59,756 nucleotides of DNA, taken from assembly GCA_014191035.1 (NCBI GenBank), contig BJGX01000005.1:1-59756 (forward strand). The letters are read 5' to 3'. Positions within the stretch are counted from its first letter, which is position 1. Each line of letters begins with the position of its first letter. The translations under genes and the position numbers were made by a program. The DNA is from Candidatus Saccharimonadota bacterium (lineage in GTDB: Bacteria; Patescibacteriota; Saccharimonadia; CAILAD01; BJGX01). This document shows, in pieces, positions 26,266 to 34,176 of this stretch. Below the pieces are notes generated by a model that ran no database searches, was not told the origin of the DNA, and saw nothing but the letters and a program-made list of their open reading frames with translations.

Positions 26266-27264
26266 GGTGGCGATAAATAGAGTATTACAAGTATCATCGT
26301 TAGATATATTTCCACCATCACTTGTCAGGGTTGCGTTTTCACCAATACTTGTGACACAGTTACCTGGAGTTGTTCCGTCTGTTCGTTTATTACTACTAAA
26401 TATATTGTTTCTTAGATTAAGCGATGCGGAGAAATAAGCCGGGTCAGAACCTAAGTTGACTATGAATGGTTCATCAACAAATTCAGCATAATATTTATTG
26501 TTTACGACTGTATTATTGTAGAAATTTGCTGTTGACTGACCCTCGGCATCTACCGAATTTTGTATAGCCAATATCGAAGAATTATTGTTATAAATTGTGT
26601 TATTAAAAACATTCATTGTAGCGTTTCCAGAGGGCCCTTCATTAACTGTCCTTATGTTACCAATCAAAAAGAAGGCTGTATTTTCAGTAAAAACACTATT
26701 GGAGATAGTCGTATTTATTCCTGCTGCAGAAAAAGTCACTGCAATAGCACATACTGGCGTAACACCAACACATGTGTTGTTTTTAATTATTAGTTTATTG
26801 AGTGTAACATTACCAGCAGCATTATTTATTAATGCAGCCCCTGGATCAGTTGGGCTAAAGTTCTGGAATGTGAGGTTCTCTATTAGATAGTTGCCGGTTG
26901 TTGCCACAACTACACCAGAAAAGCCTGCACCATCAATAATTGTTGTGGTGGCGTTTTCTCCAACTACAGAAATATTACCAGGATTAACTATATATCCCAA
27001 ACTAGCTGACAAAGTATATGTGCCGGCGCCAACATTAACGGTATCGTCACCATCTCCTGCTGCACAACTACCCACGGGGGTATCAGTAGCCGCTGCCTCA
27101 AGTGCTTCTTGAAAACTACAAGCACTAGAAGGAGTTACATTGTATGTTGTGGCTTCTGCTTTGGGGGCAAATGCTAATTGAGAAAGTAGCCCTACGACCA
27201 ATATACTAATAATAACTGTTGCGCGGGATAGTAACTTATACTTCATAAGGTTCATTTCAAACAT
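25933..27264 (-). CDS. LAGTG-anchored CSLREA/choice-of-anchor Q surface protein B
   Basis: 443 residues. Signal peptide ending near FAPKAEA, then YNVTPSSACSFQEALEAA (CSLREA-type start), a right-handed beta-helix full of Asn ladders (TIYNNNSSILAIQNS; NLRNNIFSS), DQRGVTRPQAALADSGSYEY (choice-of-anchor Q motif), a Gly/Ser linker, LAGTGWD and a C-terminal membrane helix with KRR. LAGTG fits the LAxTG signal of class E sortases. It starts one base inside the stop of surface protein A (TAATG). The last ~110 residues are identical to those of protein A while the passenger has diverged. It is probably a wall- or membrane-attached adhesin (inference). Confidence 0.88.
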   Translation of the reverse strand: MFEMNLMKYKLLSRATVIISILVVGLLSQLAFAPKAEATTYNVTPSSACSFQEALEAAATDTPVGSCAAGDGDDTVNVGAGTYTLSASLGYIVNPGNISVVGENATTTIIDGAGFSGVVVATTGNYLIENLTFQNFSPTDPGAALINNAAGNVTLNKLIIKNNTCVGVTPVCAIAVTFSAAGINTTISNSVFTENTAFFLIGNIRTVNEGPSGNATMNVFNNTIYNNNSSILAIQNSVDAEGQSTANFYNNTVVNNKYYAEFVDEPFIVNLGSDPAYFSASLNLRNNIFSSNKRTDGTTPGNCVTSIGENATLTSDGGNISNDDTCNTLFIATNDKNSTDPLLGAYQQVGNTFVLPLQAGSPALENAVAGSPATPSIDQRGVTRPQAALADSGSYEYVYPTPDSGGSGGTLAGTGWDAKTPALIAGLLVLGGILATGYAVKRR

Positions 27265-27596
27265 TATCTTCTCTTTACCGCATAACCAGTTGCAAGTATG
27301 CCGCCTAGTACTAGTAGTCCTGCTATAAGCGCTGGGGTTTTGGCATCCCAGCCGGTTCCGGCCAGTGTTCCACCGCTACCACCACTGTCTGGGGTTGGGT
27401 AAACGTACTCGTAAGATCCACTGTCTGCCAAGGCTGCCTGTGGGCGTGTAACACCACGCTGATCAATGCTTGGGGTTGCAGGGCTACCTGCTACAGCATT
27501 TTCAAGTGCAGGTGAGCCTGCCTGAAGTGGCAAAACAAATGTGTTTCCAACCTGCTGGTAAGCACCTAGTAGTGGGTCGGTAGAGTTTTTATCATT
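27263..27596. repeat. 334-bp perfect direct repeat, copy 2
   Basis: Identical to 25932-26265, offset 1331 bp. Identity stops abruptly at both ends. Confidence 0.95.
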
Positions 27597-28589
27597 AGTC
27601 GAGGTAAAAATAGAATTACAGCTCGTATCGTTGGAAATATTGCCACCATCACTGGTTAATGAGCCATTTTCACCTACCAGACTACCACAATTATAAGGTG
27701 CGTCTGCAAGGCTTACATTGTTGTAGAAAATATTATTTCTCATGTTAAGAAAAGCACCAAAATATGTGTCTGGGCCAACGTTAACGCTAAACATTAAATC
27801 TACAAATTCAGCGTAAGGCTTGTTTTGTACAATTGTATTGTTGTAGAAATTTAAAACAGATTGGCCCGGTGAAGCATCTGTATTTGAAGCACCCGCTATT
27901 CCAGCGTCGTTATCGTAAAAAGTATTATTAAAAACGTTCATTGTAGGACTGCTTGCAGTGCCTTCTATGGCTGGCACTCTGGCGTTTGCAATCAGGAAGA
28001 ACGCAGTATTGTTGTAAAATACACTATTTGAAATCGTGGTATTCACCTCAGCTGGACCAAGCGTTAAGGCAATAGCGCAGACAGGTACTGTACTAGTACA
28101 AGTATTATTTTTGATAATTAGCTTATTGGCTGTAACATTACCAGCAGCATTTAATATTAGAGTATTACCATCTCCATCTGAGACGAAGTTTTGAAAAGTT
28201 AGATTTTCAATTAGATAGTTACCTGTGGCACCAACGATAATACCTGCAAAGCCAGCACCATCTATTATGGTATTGGTGGCATTTTCGCCAATTATTGAAA
28301 TGTTTCCAGCTGTTACCAAGGGGCCTAGATCTGCTGATATAGTGTATGTTCCTGCTCCAACGTTTATAGTGTCGTCTGCATCGCCAGCGTCACAACCACC
28401 TACAGGAGCATCAGTTGCGGCTGCGGTTAAGGCGTCTAAAAAACTACATGCACTAGAAGGAGTTACATTGTATGTTGTGGCTTCTGCTTTGGGGGCAAAC
28501 GCTAATTGTGCCACAAAAGCTAAAATTAAAATTACCATCGCATAAACCATGGTACTTAATTTACTTATAAAACTGTTTTTTGTTTCCAT
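27264..28589 (-). CDS. LAGTG-anchored CSLREA/choice-of-anchor Q surface protein A
   Basis: 441 residues with the same layout as protein B: signal peptide, YNVTPSSACSFLDALTAA, Asn-rich beta-helix (VFYNNTAFFLIANARV; FYDNDAGIAGASN), DQRGVTRPQ motif, LAGTGWD, membrane helix and KRR end. The signal-peptide/CSLREA DNA is also nearly identical to B over about 59 bp (28450-28508 versus 27122-27180, one mismatch seen). AAAGGAG lies 11 nt before the ATG, rather far. First gene of a two-gene transcript with B. Confidence 0.88.
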   Translation of the reverse strand: METKNSFISKLSTMVYAMVILILAFVAQLAFAPKAEATTYNVTPSSACSFLDALTAAATDAPVGGCDAGDADDTINVGAGTYTISADLGPLVTAGNISIIGENATNTIIDGAGFAGIIVGATGNYLIENLTFQNFVSDGDGNTLILNAAGNVTANKLIIKNNTCTSTVPVCAIALTLGPAEVNTTISNSVFYNNTAFFLIANARVPAIEGTASSPTMNVFNNTFYDNDAGIAGASNTDASPGQSVLNFYNNTIVQNKPYAEFVDLMFSVNVGPDTYFGAFLNMRNNIFYNNVSLADAPYNCGSLVGENGSLTSDGGNISNDTSCNSIFTSTNDKNSTDPLLGAYQQVGNTFVLPLQAGSPALENAVAGSPATPSIDQRGVTRPQAALADSGSYEYVYPTPDSGGSGGTLAGTGWDAKTPALIAGLLVLGGILATGYAVKRR

Positions 28590-28618
28590 TAAAATTACCG
28601 CTCCTTTGTATATTGAAT

Positions 28619-28647
28619 ATCATAAGTGTTTTAGGTTAACAGCGCAA
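28619..28647 (-). promoter_or_regulatory. promoter of surface genes A-B
   Basis: Minus strand TTGCGC, 17-nt spacer, TATGAT. The promoter of surface gene C has nearly the same boxes (TTGCAC, 17 nt, TATGAT), hinting at shared control. Confidence 0.7.
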
Positions 28648-28691
28648 GTACTTTGGGGGGGGCTGATGTTTCATATTTTAATTTTTTAGGT

Positions 28692-28697
28692 TATAGT
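28692..28697 (+). promoter_or_regulatory. probable -10 of small orphan gene 5
   Basis: TATAGT with a weak TTTCAT 17 nt upstream; AGGAG and ATG follow within 30 nt. An eight-G run lies just upstream. Confidence 0.45.
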
Positions 28698-28725
28698 TTT
28701 TAGTTGATTCGTACCTAGGAGCCAA

Positions 28726-28992
28726 ATGCTACTCGAGCCGGTGTGTAATAATGTACAGCCTTCTTTCAGGTCTGCTTTAAAAAATGAAATTCTTAGATTC
28801 GCCAATGCCCACCTTAGAATGCAAAAGCCCTATTCAAAGCTAGAGCCTGAAGACTTTGAAAAACTCAAAGAAAGCGCAGCTTTCTCGGCAGCTAGGCTCA
28901 AAAACCAACCATTTTATATTTCCACAGATCTAATATCCCAGATTGCTGCTAACCCAGAACCCTGGATAGACGAAATATATGATGCCTTGTAG
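28726..28992 (+). CDS. small orphan protein 5 of a five-member family
   Basis: 88 residues, ATG 4 nt after AGGAG. Layout: FRSALKNEILRFANAHLRM, then ARLKNQPFYISTDLISQIAANPEPWIDEIYDAL. QPFYIST-L-I-N-W matches EPFNLST-L-I-N-W of protein 2 closely. Soluble, helical, unknown function. It sits on the far side of the surface-protein pair from members 1-4, so the pair looks inserted into, or flanked by, this family. Confidence 0.7.
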   Translation: MLLEPVCNNVQPSFRSALKNEILRFANAHLRMQKPYSKLEPEDFEKLKESAAFSAARLKNQPFYISTDLISQIAANPEPWIDEIYDAL

Positions 28993-29020
28993 CCCTAAAA
29001 TTATTTAGGGCTATTTTATT
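28991..29020 (+). terminator. Terminator of small orphan gene 5
   Basis: AGCCCTAAA/TTTAGGGCT hairpin followed by ATTTTATTT. Confidence 0.75.
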
Positions 29021-29048
29021 TGGCTTATGCTTACTGCTCAGCTAAGAT
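29020..29048 (+). promoter_or_regulatory. promoter of the DMT transporter, leaderless start
   Basis: TTGGCT, 17-nt spacer, TAAGAT, then 6 nt to the ATG. Confidence 0.55.
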
Positions 29049-29054
29049 TATATT

Positions 29055-29921
29055 ATGTGGATTGTATACTCAGTTCTATGTGCCCTTAGCGATAGTTTAG
29101 CCAGTCTTTTTAACAAGCAGTTGGTTTCAAAAAAACAAGACGCTTTTTCTATATCTGTTTTTATTCATGGCTTTGGAGCTATTACTATGTTGGTTGTAGG
29201 TATTGTTACATCGGAAAAGCTTTTAGTTTTACCATTAAATGCCTTCTTACTACTTATAGCTACCGCAGCCTCTGCCGCCGCAGCTGGCGTAATACTGCTT
29301 TTGGCACTCAAAAAGGGCGATTTGTCTCTGATTGCTCCTATTCAGACAATTACGCCGTTGTTGATACTTATAATTGCGATATTCTTTTTGAATGAAGCTC
29401 CCAAGCCAATTGGACTTGCTGGAATAATGCTGGTTGTAATAGGCGGAATATTATTAGACAAAAGCCCTAAAGAAAGTTTTAGATCAATCATGATTAGAAT
29501 TGTAACTTATAAGCCTGCGCTACTTGGTGTGGCTGCGGCGGCACTCTATGCGCTTGCTTCTGTCTTTGATAAGGGTGGGCTAAAGCTAGTTAGTGTAGGC
29601 GTTTGGATATTTTATGTTTACTTTTTTGTATTTTTATTTGTACTACCTGTGGTTTTAATTAAAAAACGTAAGGAATTTGTGAAACTAAAAAAGCACAAGA
29701 GGCTACTACTTAGCTCTTCGGTGTTCAGTGTAGCTGCAATTTACTTGCAACTTCTGGCATTAAAGACTGCATTAGTAACCTATGTTCTTTCAATTAAAAG
29801 ATTAAGCTCCGTATTTGCAGTAATTTTGGCTTATTTGGTCCTAAACGAAAAGAAAGCGCTCTTTAGGTTAAAGGGCGCAATACTAATGGTGGTGGGTGCA
29901 ATACTTATCGGTATAAGTTAG
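29055..29921 (+). CDS. EamA-family (DMT superfamily) transporter
   Basis: 288 residues with ten membrane helices in two repeats; each EamA half ends with the usual LNE-like step (FFLNEAPKPIGLAGIMLVVIGGILL and YLVLNEKKALFRLKGAILMVVGAILIG). Exports or imports a small metabolite across the membrane; substrate unknown. It converges on the photolyase pair, the two stops overlapping by 4 nt. Confidence 0.88.
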   Translation: MWIVYSVLCALSDSLASLFNKQLVSKKQDAFSISVFIHGFGAITMLVVGIVTSEKLLVLPLNAFLLLIATAASAAAAGVILLLALKKGDLSLIAPIQTITPLLILIIAIFFLNEAPKPIGLAGIMLVVIGGILLDKSPKESFRSIMIRIVTYKPALLGVAAAALYALASVFDKGGLKLVSVGVWIFYVYFFVFLFVLPVVLIKKRKEFVKLKKHKRLLLSSSVFSVAAIYLQLLALKTALVTYVLSIKRLSSVFAVILAYLVLNEKKALFRLKGAILMVVGAILIGIS

Positions 29922-31366
29922 TCTTTGCGCTTTTTGGCTTGCGCTACAACTAAGCTCATGCGTGGATTGCTTTTAAATCTTTCTATGTTATTTTTGATAA
30001 ATTTCCAGTAAAGCTTGGTAAATTCACTGTTTTGCGCATCCCTGAGGCTAGGCCACCAACCACCCATTTTTTGTAAATAATTACCCCCAGAAACATAAGG
30101 TTTAGTGGCAGTAAAGCCTCCGTCGGCATATTGGCTCATACCATAAACATTTGGAACCATTACCCATTCGTAGGCATCGACATACATACTACTAAACCAC
30201 TCATACACTTCGTGGGGATTGTAACTGTTTAATAAAAACCAATTGCCCAAGACCATTAAGCGCTCAATGTGATGATTATATCCGTATTTGAATGTCGTCT
30301 TGAGCACAGCAGATACTGGCAGTTCCAAATCCTCGGGCAACTCACCACCATACCACCAAGGCTCTAATTTCTTTTTATAGCCAAAATAGTTTTTTAGAAG
30401 ATTATCTGATTTATACATATACAAGCCATACATATATTCTCGCCAACCTATTATTTGGCGTATGAACCCTTCGTATGAATTAATGGGAACTTTGCCTTTC
30501 AAATAAACCTTTTCTGCTTCAGCCAGAACTTCGGTAGGAGTAATTAAGCCAATATTTAGTAGTGGCGATATAACTGAATGAAATAAAAACGCCTCACCAT
30601 TACGCATCGCGTCCTCATAGGCTCCAAAATTTTCGAATCGGTCTTTAATAAAATACCCAAGCCAACGTTTTGCTTCGGGTTGCGTTGTAGGCAACCAAAA
30701 GTCTTTGCTACTACCTGGATTATTGGCAAATAATTTATCGATTGTTTTTGCTGAATCTGCAAAATCTCTAGGAGAAACACTGGGTAAGCTTGGAATTTTA
30801 GCAGTCTTTGGTAGTGGCTTTCGGTTTGAATCGTCATAGCTCCATTTACCCCCAACTGGCTGTCCATTCTTCATTAAAACATTCATGCGCTTTCTTTGCC
30901 ATTTATAAAAGCTATCCATTATTGGGTTATTTTTTTCTTCAAACCAGTTTTCGAGATCCTTTTGAGGGGTTAGGAATTGTTCGTTGGCAAGTATTTCGTA
31001 ATCCAGCTTGAGTTTATTAGCAGTTTTTGTAAGCCCAGCATTCGGCCCTTTATCGGATGAGCTCATCCAAACAAGCTTGTTAAATCTGCGAGATTTAATA
31101 ATCGACTCTAGCTCACTATTGAAATTGCTGCCCCTTTTTAGCTCGACATAAATTAGATTTCTTTTTTCATTTTTTAGATACTTTTTGTAATTGCGCATCG
31201 AAGCCATTATCAAAATAAGTTTGTGCTTGTGATAATTATGTTTTTTAAACAAATTATCAGCTTCAATCATAATTATGTTTGAGCTTGGGTATTTTTTTAG
31301 TGCTGGGTGTTCCGCTAAAAGCTGGTTGCCTAAAATTACAATCGCTGTTTTATCTAGCTCAGCCAT
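29918..31366 (-). CDS. PhrB-type cryptochrome/photolyase-related protein without Fe-S cysteines
   Basis: 482 residues of the DPRP family (prokaryotic 6-4 photolyase, FeS-BCP). Family blocks: QLLAEHPAL near residue 15, RQIIGWREYMYGLYMYK (about 325), YGYNHHIERLMVLGNWFLL (about 385), DAYEWVMVPNVYGMSQYADGG and KPYVSGGNYLQKMGG. These bind FAD and the lesion. Characterised members hold a [4Fe-4S] cluster with four Cys, mostly just after this point; here the stretch reads GGWWPSLRDAQNSEFTKLYW and the entire protein contains no Cys. It overlaps the class II photolyase gene by 13 nt. Light-driven repair is likely but the photoproduct is inferred. Confidence 0.9.
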   Translation of the reverse strand: MAELDKTAIVILGNQLLAEHPALKKYPSSNIIMIEADNLFKKHNYHKHKLILIMASMRNYKKYLKNEKRNLIYVELKRGSNFNSELESIIKSRRFNKLVWMSSSDKGPNAGLTKTANKLKLDYEILANEQFLTPQKDLENWFEEKNNPIMDSFYKWQRKRMNVLMKNGQPVGGKWSYDDSNRKPLPKTAKIPSLPSVSPRDFADSAKTIDKLFANNPGSSKDFWLPTTQPEAKRWLGYFIKDRFENFGAYEDAMRNGEAFLFHSVISPLLNIGLITPTEVLAEAEKVYLKGKVPINSYEGFIRQIIGWREYMYGLYMYKSDNLLKNYFGYKKKLEPWWYGGELPEDLELPVSAVLKTTFKYGYNHHIERLMVLGNWFLLNSYNPHEVYEWFSSMYVDAYEWVMVPNVYGMSQYADGGFTATKPYVSGGNYLQKMGGWWPSLRDAQNSEFTKLYWKFIKNNIERFKSNPRMSLVVAQAKKRKD

Positions 31367-32739
31367 TTTTTGGCGTATGCCTCCACATCGAATTTATTTT
31401 TGAGTCCGTTATAGTTCATATATCGAATTTTTCCAAATATTGGCTGTTCAAACCAGGGCCTGTCGTGCAATCCACCAATTGACCATAGAACCCCTACGTA
31501 ACCATTCGGGTCTCCACCGTCGATAGAATAATGATCGTTTAAATAATTAGCGTGTTTTATAGCTATTTTAGGACTTGGGCTCCATTCCAAAATCTTCTTT
31601 GCCCAATACATTCGCATGTAACCGTGCATTTTGCCAGTCTTTGAAAGCTGAGCCTGGGCAGCATTCCAGGCATCATCGTGAGTTTTATAACTTTCTAAAT
31701 CTTTTAAACTATACTCGTACTCACGATTGTCATGTATGTGTTCTTCCAGGGACTTTTTAGCCCAGTCTTTGATACCATCATAATTTTTATAATTAGCATT
31801 GTTGTTGCAATAATTATCTGCAAGCTCTTTTCGAACAATTAATTCCTCCAAAAAGGCGTCGATACTATCACCTATTGTTGGTGTGCCTTCATAGCGAGCT
31901 AGCCTGACTTCTTTTATAAGTAATGGTATATGATTTTTTGTAAGTTCTAACGCTACCCTTAATGATGATATCTGCCCGAAGTGCAAATAAGGACTTAAGT
32001 TGCTTTGCCCATCAACATTCGGATTATTTCTGTCTGCGGCATAATCAGGCAGTCGATTTTTAATAAAATCATTTAGCTCATTTTGGGCATGCTTTTCACC
32101 TGATTCGAATTCAATTTTGCTGCCATTGGATTTTTGTTTGTTTACAATCTGCTCGAATTTTTTCCAATCTGCTTTGCTGGTTGATTTCTTAGATTGCTTA
32201 ATAATTTTTAGAGGCTCAACTAACCATTCCTCCAGAAGCTTATGCACCTTGCCCCTAAATGTATGGGCTGCAAACTCTTCCTTATCTGAAGCTACCCAAG
32301 TCGGTATTATGTTGTGTGTGTCAACTACTTCAACTTTATATTCAGCATTTTTTGCTATGTAGTTTTTCTGATCCTTTGGACCATTTAAAGGGCTAAAATC
32401 AAAAACGACCGCAGCTGGATTTAATTTATTTATTTCTTTTAGTAATGATTCTTTATTGTCTTCGAAAAATAATATGAATCCAATATTTAATTTTTCAAGC
32501 TCTAGCTGAACTTCTTTTAGACCATCGTACATAAACTGATAATGTTCTTTGGACCTATCACCAGTTCTGGATAAGACATTGAAAACAACAACTAGTGGCA
32601 GTTTTGCTTCTCTTGATATTTCCAGAGCACGAACTAAGGCATGGTTATCATGAACCCTTTGATCGCGACTCATAACGTAAATTACATGCTCGCCATCTGA
32701 TAAACCTTTGTCATTTAAAGCGCTGGCTCTTTTTTCCAT
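31354..32739 (-). CDS. phr: class II CPD photolyase
   Basis: 461 residues. VIYVMSRDQRVHDNHAL at about residue 19 and the C-terminal block KMHGYMRMYWAKKILEWS ... GGLHDRPWFEQPIFGKIRYM are diagnostic of class II deoxyribodipyrimidine photolyases, which split cyclobutane pyrimidine dimers with FADH- and light. It is the first gene of the photolyase pair. TATAAT stands 6 nt before the ATG. Confidence 0.93.
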   Translation of the reverse strand: MEKRASALNDKGLSDGEHVIYVMSRDQRVHDNHALVRALEISREAKLPLVVVFNVLSRTGDRSKEHYQFMYDGLKEVQLELEKLNIGFILFFEDNKESLLKEINKLNPAAVVFDFSPLNGPKDQKNYIAKNAEYKVEVVDTHNIIPTWVASDKEEFAAHTFRGKVHKLLEEWLVEPLKIIKQSKKSTSKADWKKFEQIVNKQKSNGSKIEFESGEKHAQNELNDFIKNRLPDYAADRNNPNVDGQSNLSPYLHFGQISSLRVALELTKNHIPLLIKEVRLARYEGTPTIGDSIDAFLEELIVRKELADNYCNNNANYKNYDGIKDWAKKSLEEHIHDNREYEYSLKDLESYKTHDDAWNAAQAQLSKTGKMHGYMRMYWAKKILEWSPSPKIAIKHANYLNDHYSIDGGDPNGYVGVLWSIGGLHDRPWFEQPIFGKIRYMNYNGLKNKFDVEAYAKKWLS

Positions 32740-32745
32740 AAATCA

Positions 32746-32751
32746 ATTATA
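32746..32751 (-). promoter_or_regulatory. -10 box of phr, leaderless start
   Basis: Perfect TATAAT, then 6 nt, then the ATG. It lies in the short gap after surface gene C. Confidence 0.6.
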
Positions 32752-32758
32752 CATAATG

Positions 32759-34114
32759 CTAGGATTTTTGGTGGGTTTTTTTGTTTTGCCTATTCTGATG
32801 AAAGCTTTTGAATGCAAATATAGAGCCTGATGCCACAAGAAATGCCGAGGCAATCAAAATCCAACGGAGATCTCTGCCGGTACCTACTAAATAGCCGGCT
32901 GGTGGGTATGGAGTTCCCCCGCTGGGTACTCCCGGTCCGTTATATTCGTAGGAACCACTATCGTACGCTCCACCCTGAGGCCTTGTAACTCCTCTTTGGT
33001 CTGTAGAAGGTGAGCCAGAAGATATCGCAGACCCTATGGCGGCTGAGTTTGCTGCAAGCGGTCTGACATATGTTCCGTTATCTAAGGTTAGAACATTAAG
33101 AAGTGGGTCTATATTACTTTTATCGCTACCTATAAAATAAGGCAAGCAAGAAGAATCGCTAGACAGATTACCACCCTGTGAGGCAATTGTATCTCCAGGC
33201 TTTAATGTTACTGGGCAGGTGCCACCGCCTATGTCTACATTATTTGCATAAAAAATGTTATTTTTTAAATTAAGAGTCACAGGATAAGTTGTTATAGTTT
33301 CATCATTTACATTCATGACCAATATTCCGTCAAAGCCTATTCCGGAATTGTTGGCAATTGTATTGTTAATAAGGTTGGCCACTACCGTTGAGCCTGAAGA
33401 AACATTGGTAACATCAATTGCTGCCGAATTATTGTTACTAATTGTATTATTTATCATATTTAATGTGACGTCACCGCTATTTCCCGAAGGAAGAGTGCCA
33501 ACAGCGACTAGAAAGGCGCCAAAATTATAGTAAAAAGAGCTATTGGTTAAATTGAATACCGTATCACCATTACCTGTGTTGCCAAACAAAAGACATATGG
33601 GTATGCTTGGATTTGAGCACTGATTATTGCGCACTATTATGTTATTGACATTCATATTGCCTTTATAAGAAGCAAGGGCTGTTCTGTAATCAGATGGCCC
33701 ACTAACAATTGACACAAAGTTCCTGAAGGTCAAATTGCTGATTGAGTAGTTATTGTTATCCGAAGGTGGGTCAATTCTTAATCCAGCATTAGAGGCGTTA
33801 CCATCTAATATTGTGGTTGTGGGGTTTTCGCCAACTATCGAAAGATCACCATCATAATTTATGTCTGGTAAGCTACCAATAATAAAGTACTCTCCGGCGC
33901 CAACGTTTATTGTGTTAGATGTCCCACCCGCTGGGCAGCTACCGTATCCTGCTGGGTTTCCTGCAGCAATTATTGCGTCGTTTAATGAACATGCGCTAGT
34001 CGGGGTCACGTTATAAACTGTAGCCTGTGCTGGCGAAGAAAACACAAACAAAAATGCGAACGCAAAAATTGCGCCAAGAGATAGTTTGATTGTATTAAAA
34101 ATTTTGTTTGGCAA
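32759..34114 (-). CDS. CSLREA/choice-of-anchor Q surface protein C, LVGTG end
   Basis: 451 residues, TTG start with AAGGTGAG upstream. Signal peptide (AIFAFAFLFVFSSPAQA), YNVTPTSACSLNDAIIAAG, Asn-rich beta-helix (MINNTISNNNSAAIDV; LINNTIANNSG), DQRGVTRPQGGAYDSGSYEY, a Pro/Gly linker, then LVGTGRD, a membrane helix and a long basic tail. It is a third paralogue of the A-B pair but its 3' end has diverged and the anchor motif is LVGTG rather than LAGTG. Confidence 0.86.
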   Translation of the reverse strand: MPNKIFNTIKLSLGAIFAFAFLFVFSSPAQATVYNVTPTSACSLNDAIIAAGNPAGYGSCPAGGTSNTINVGAGEYFIIGSLPDINYDGDLSIVGENPTTTILDGNASNAGLRIDPPSDNNNYSISNLTFRNFVSIVSGPSDYRTALASYKGNMNVNNIIVRNNQCSNPSIPICLLFGNTGNGDTVFNLTNSSFYYNFGAFLVAVGTLPSGNSGDVTLNMINNTISNNNSAAIDVTNVSSGSTVVANLINNTIANNSGIGFDGILVMNVNDETITTYPVTLNLKNNIFYANNVDIGGGTCPVTLKPGDTIASQGGNLSSDSSCLPYFIGSDKSNIDPLLNVLTLDNGTYVRPLAANSAAIGSAISSGSPSTDQRGVTRPQGGAYDSGSYEYNGPGVPSGGTPYPPAGYLVGTGRDLRWILIASAFLVASGSIFAFKSFHQNRQNKKTHQKS

Positions 34115-34144
34115 TCTAAACTCACCTTATTTATTTGTACTCTA

Positions 34145-34173
34145 ATCATAAGGTTTTTACAGATTTAGTGCAA
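34145..34173 (-). promoter_or_regulatory. promoter of surface gene C
   Basis: Minus strand TTGCAC, 17-nt spacer, TATGAT, followed by a ~30-nt leader with AAGGTGAG. Confidence 0.7.
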
Positions 34174-34176
34174 TTA

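Noticed and set aside
25932-27596. Insertion sequence or transposon
   Set aside because: The repeat is coding, in frame, lacks inverted ends and no transposase is near; gene conversion explains it better.
28651-28662. Run of eight G as a phase-variation tract
   Set aside because: It lies upstream of, not inside, a gene or a clear promoter spacer, so a switching role cannot be supported.
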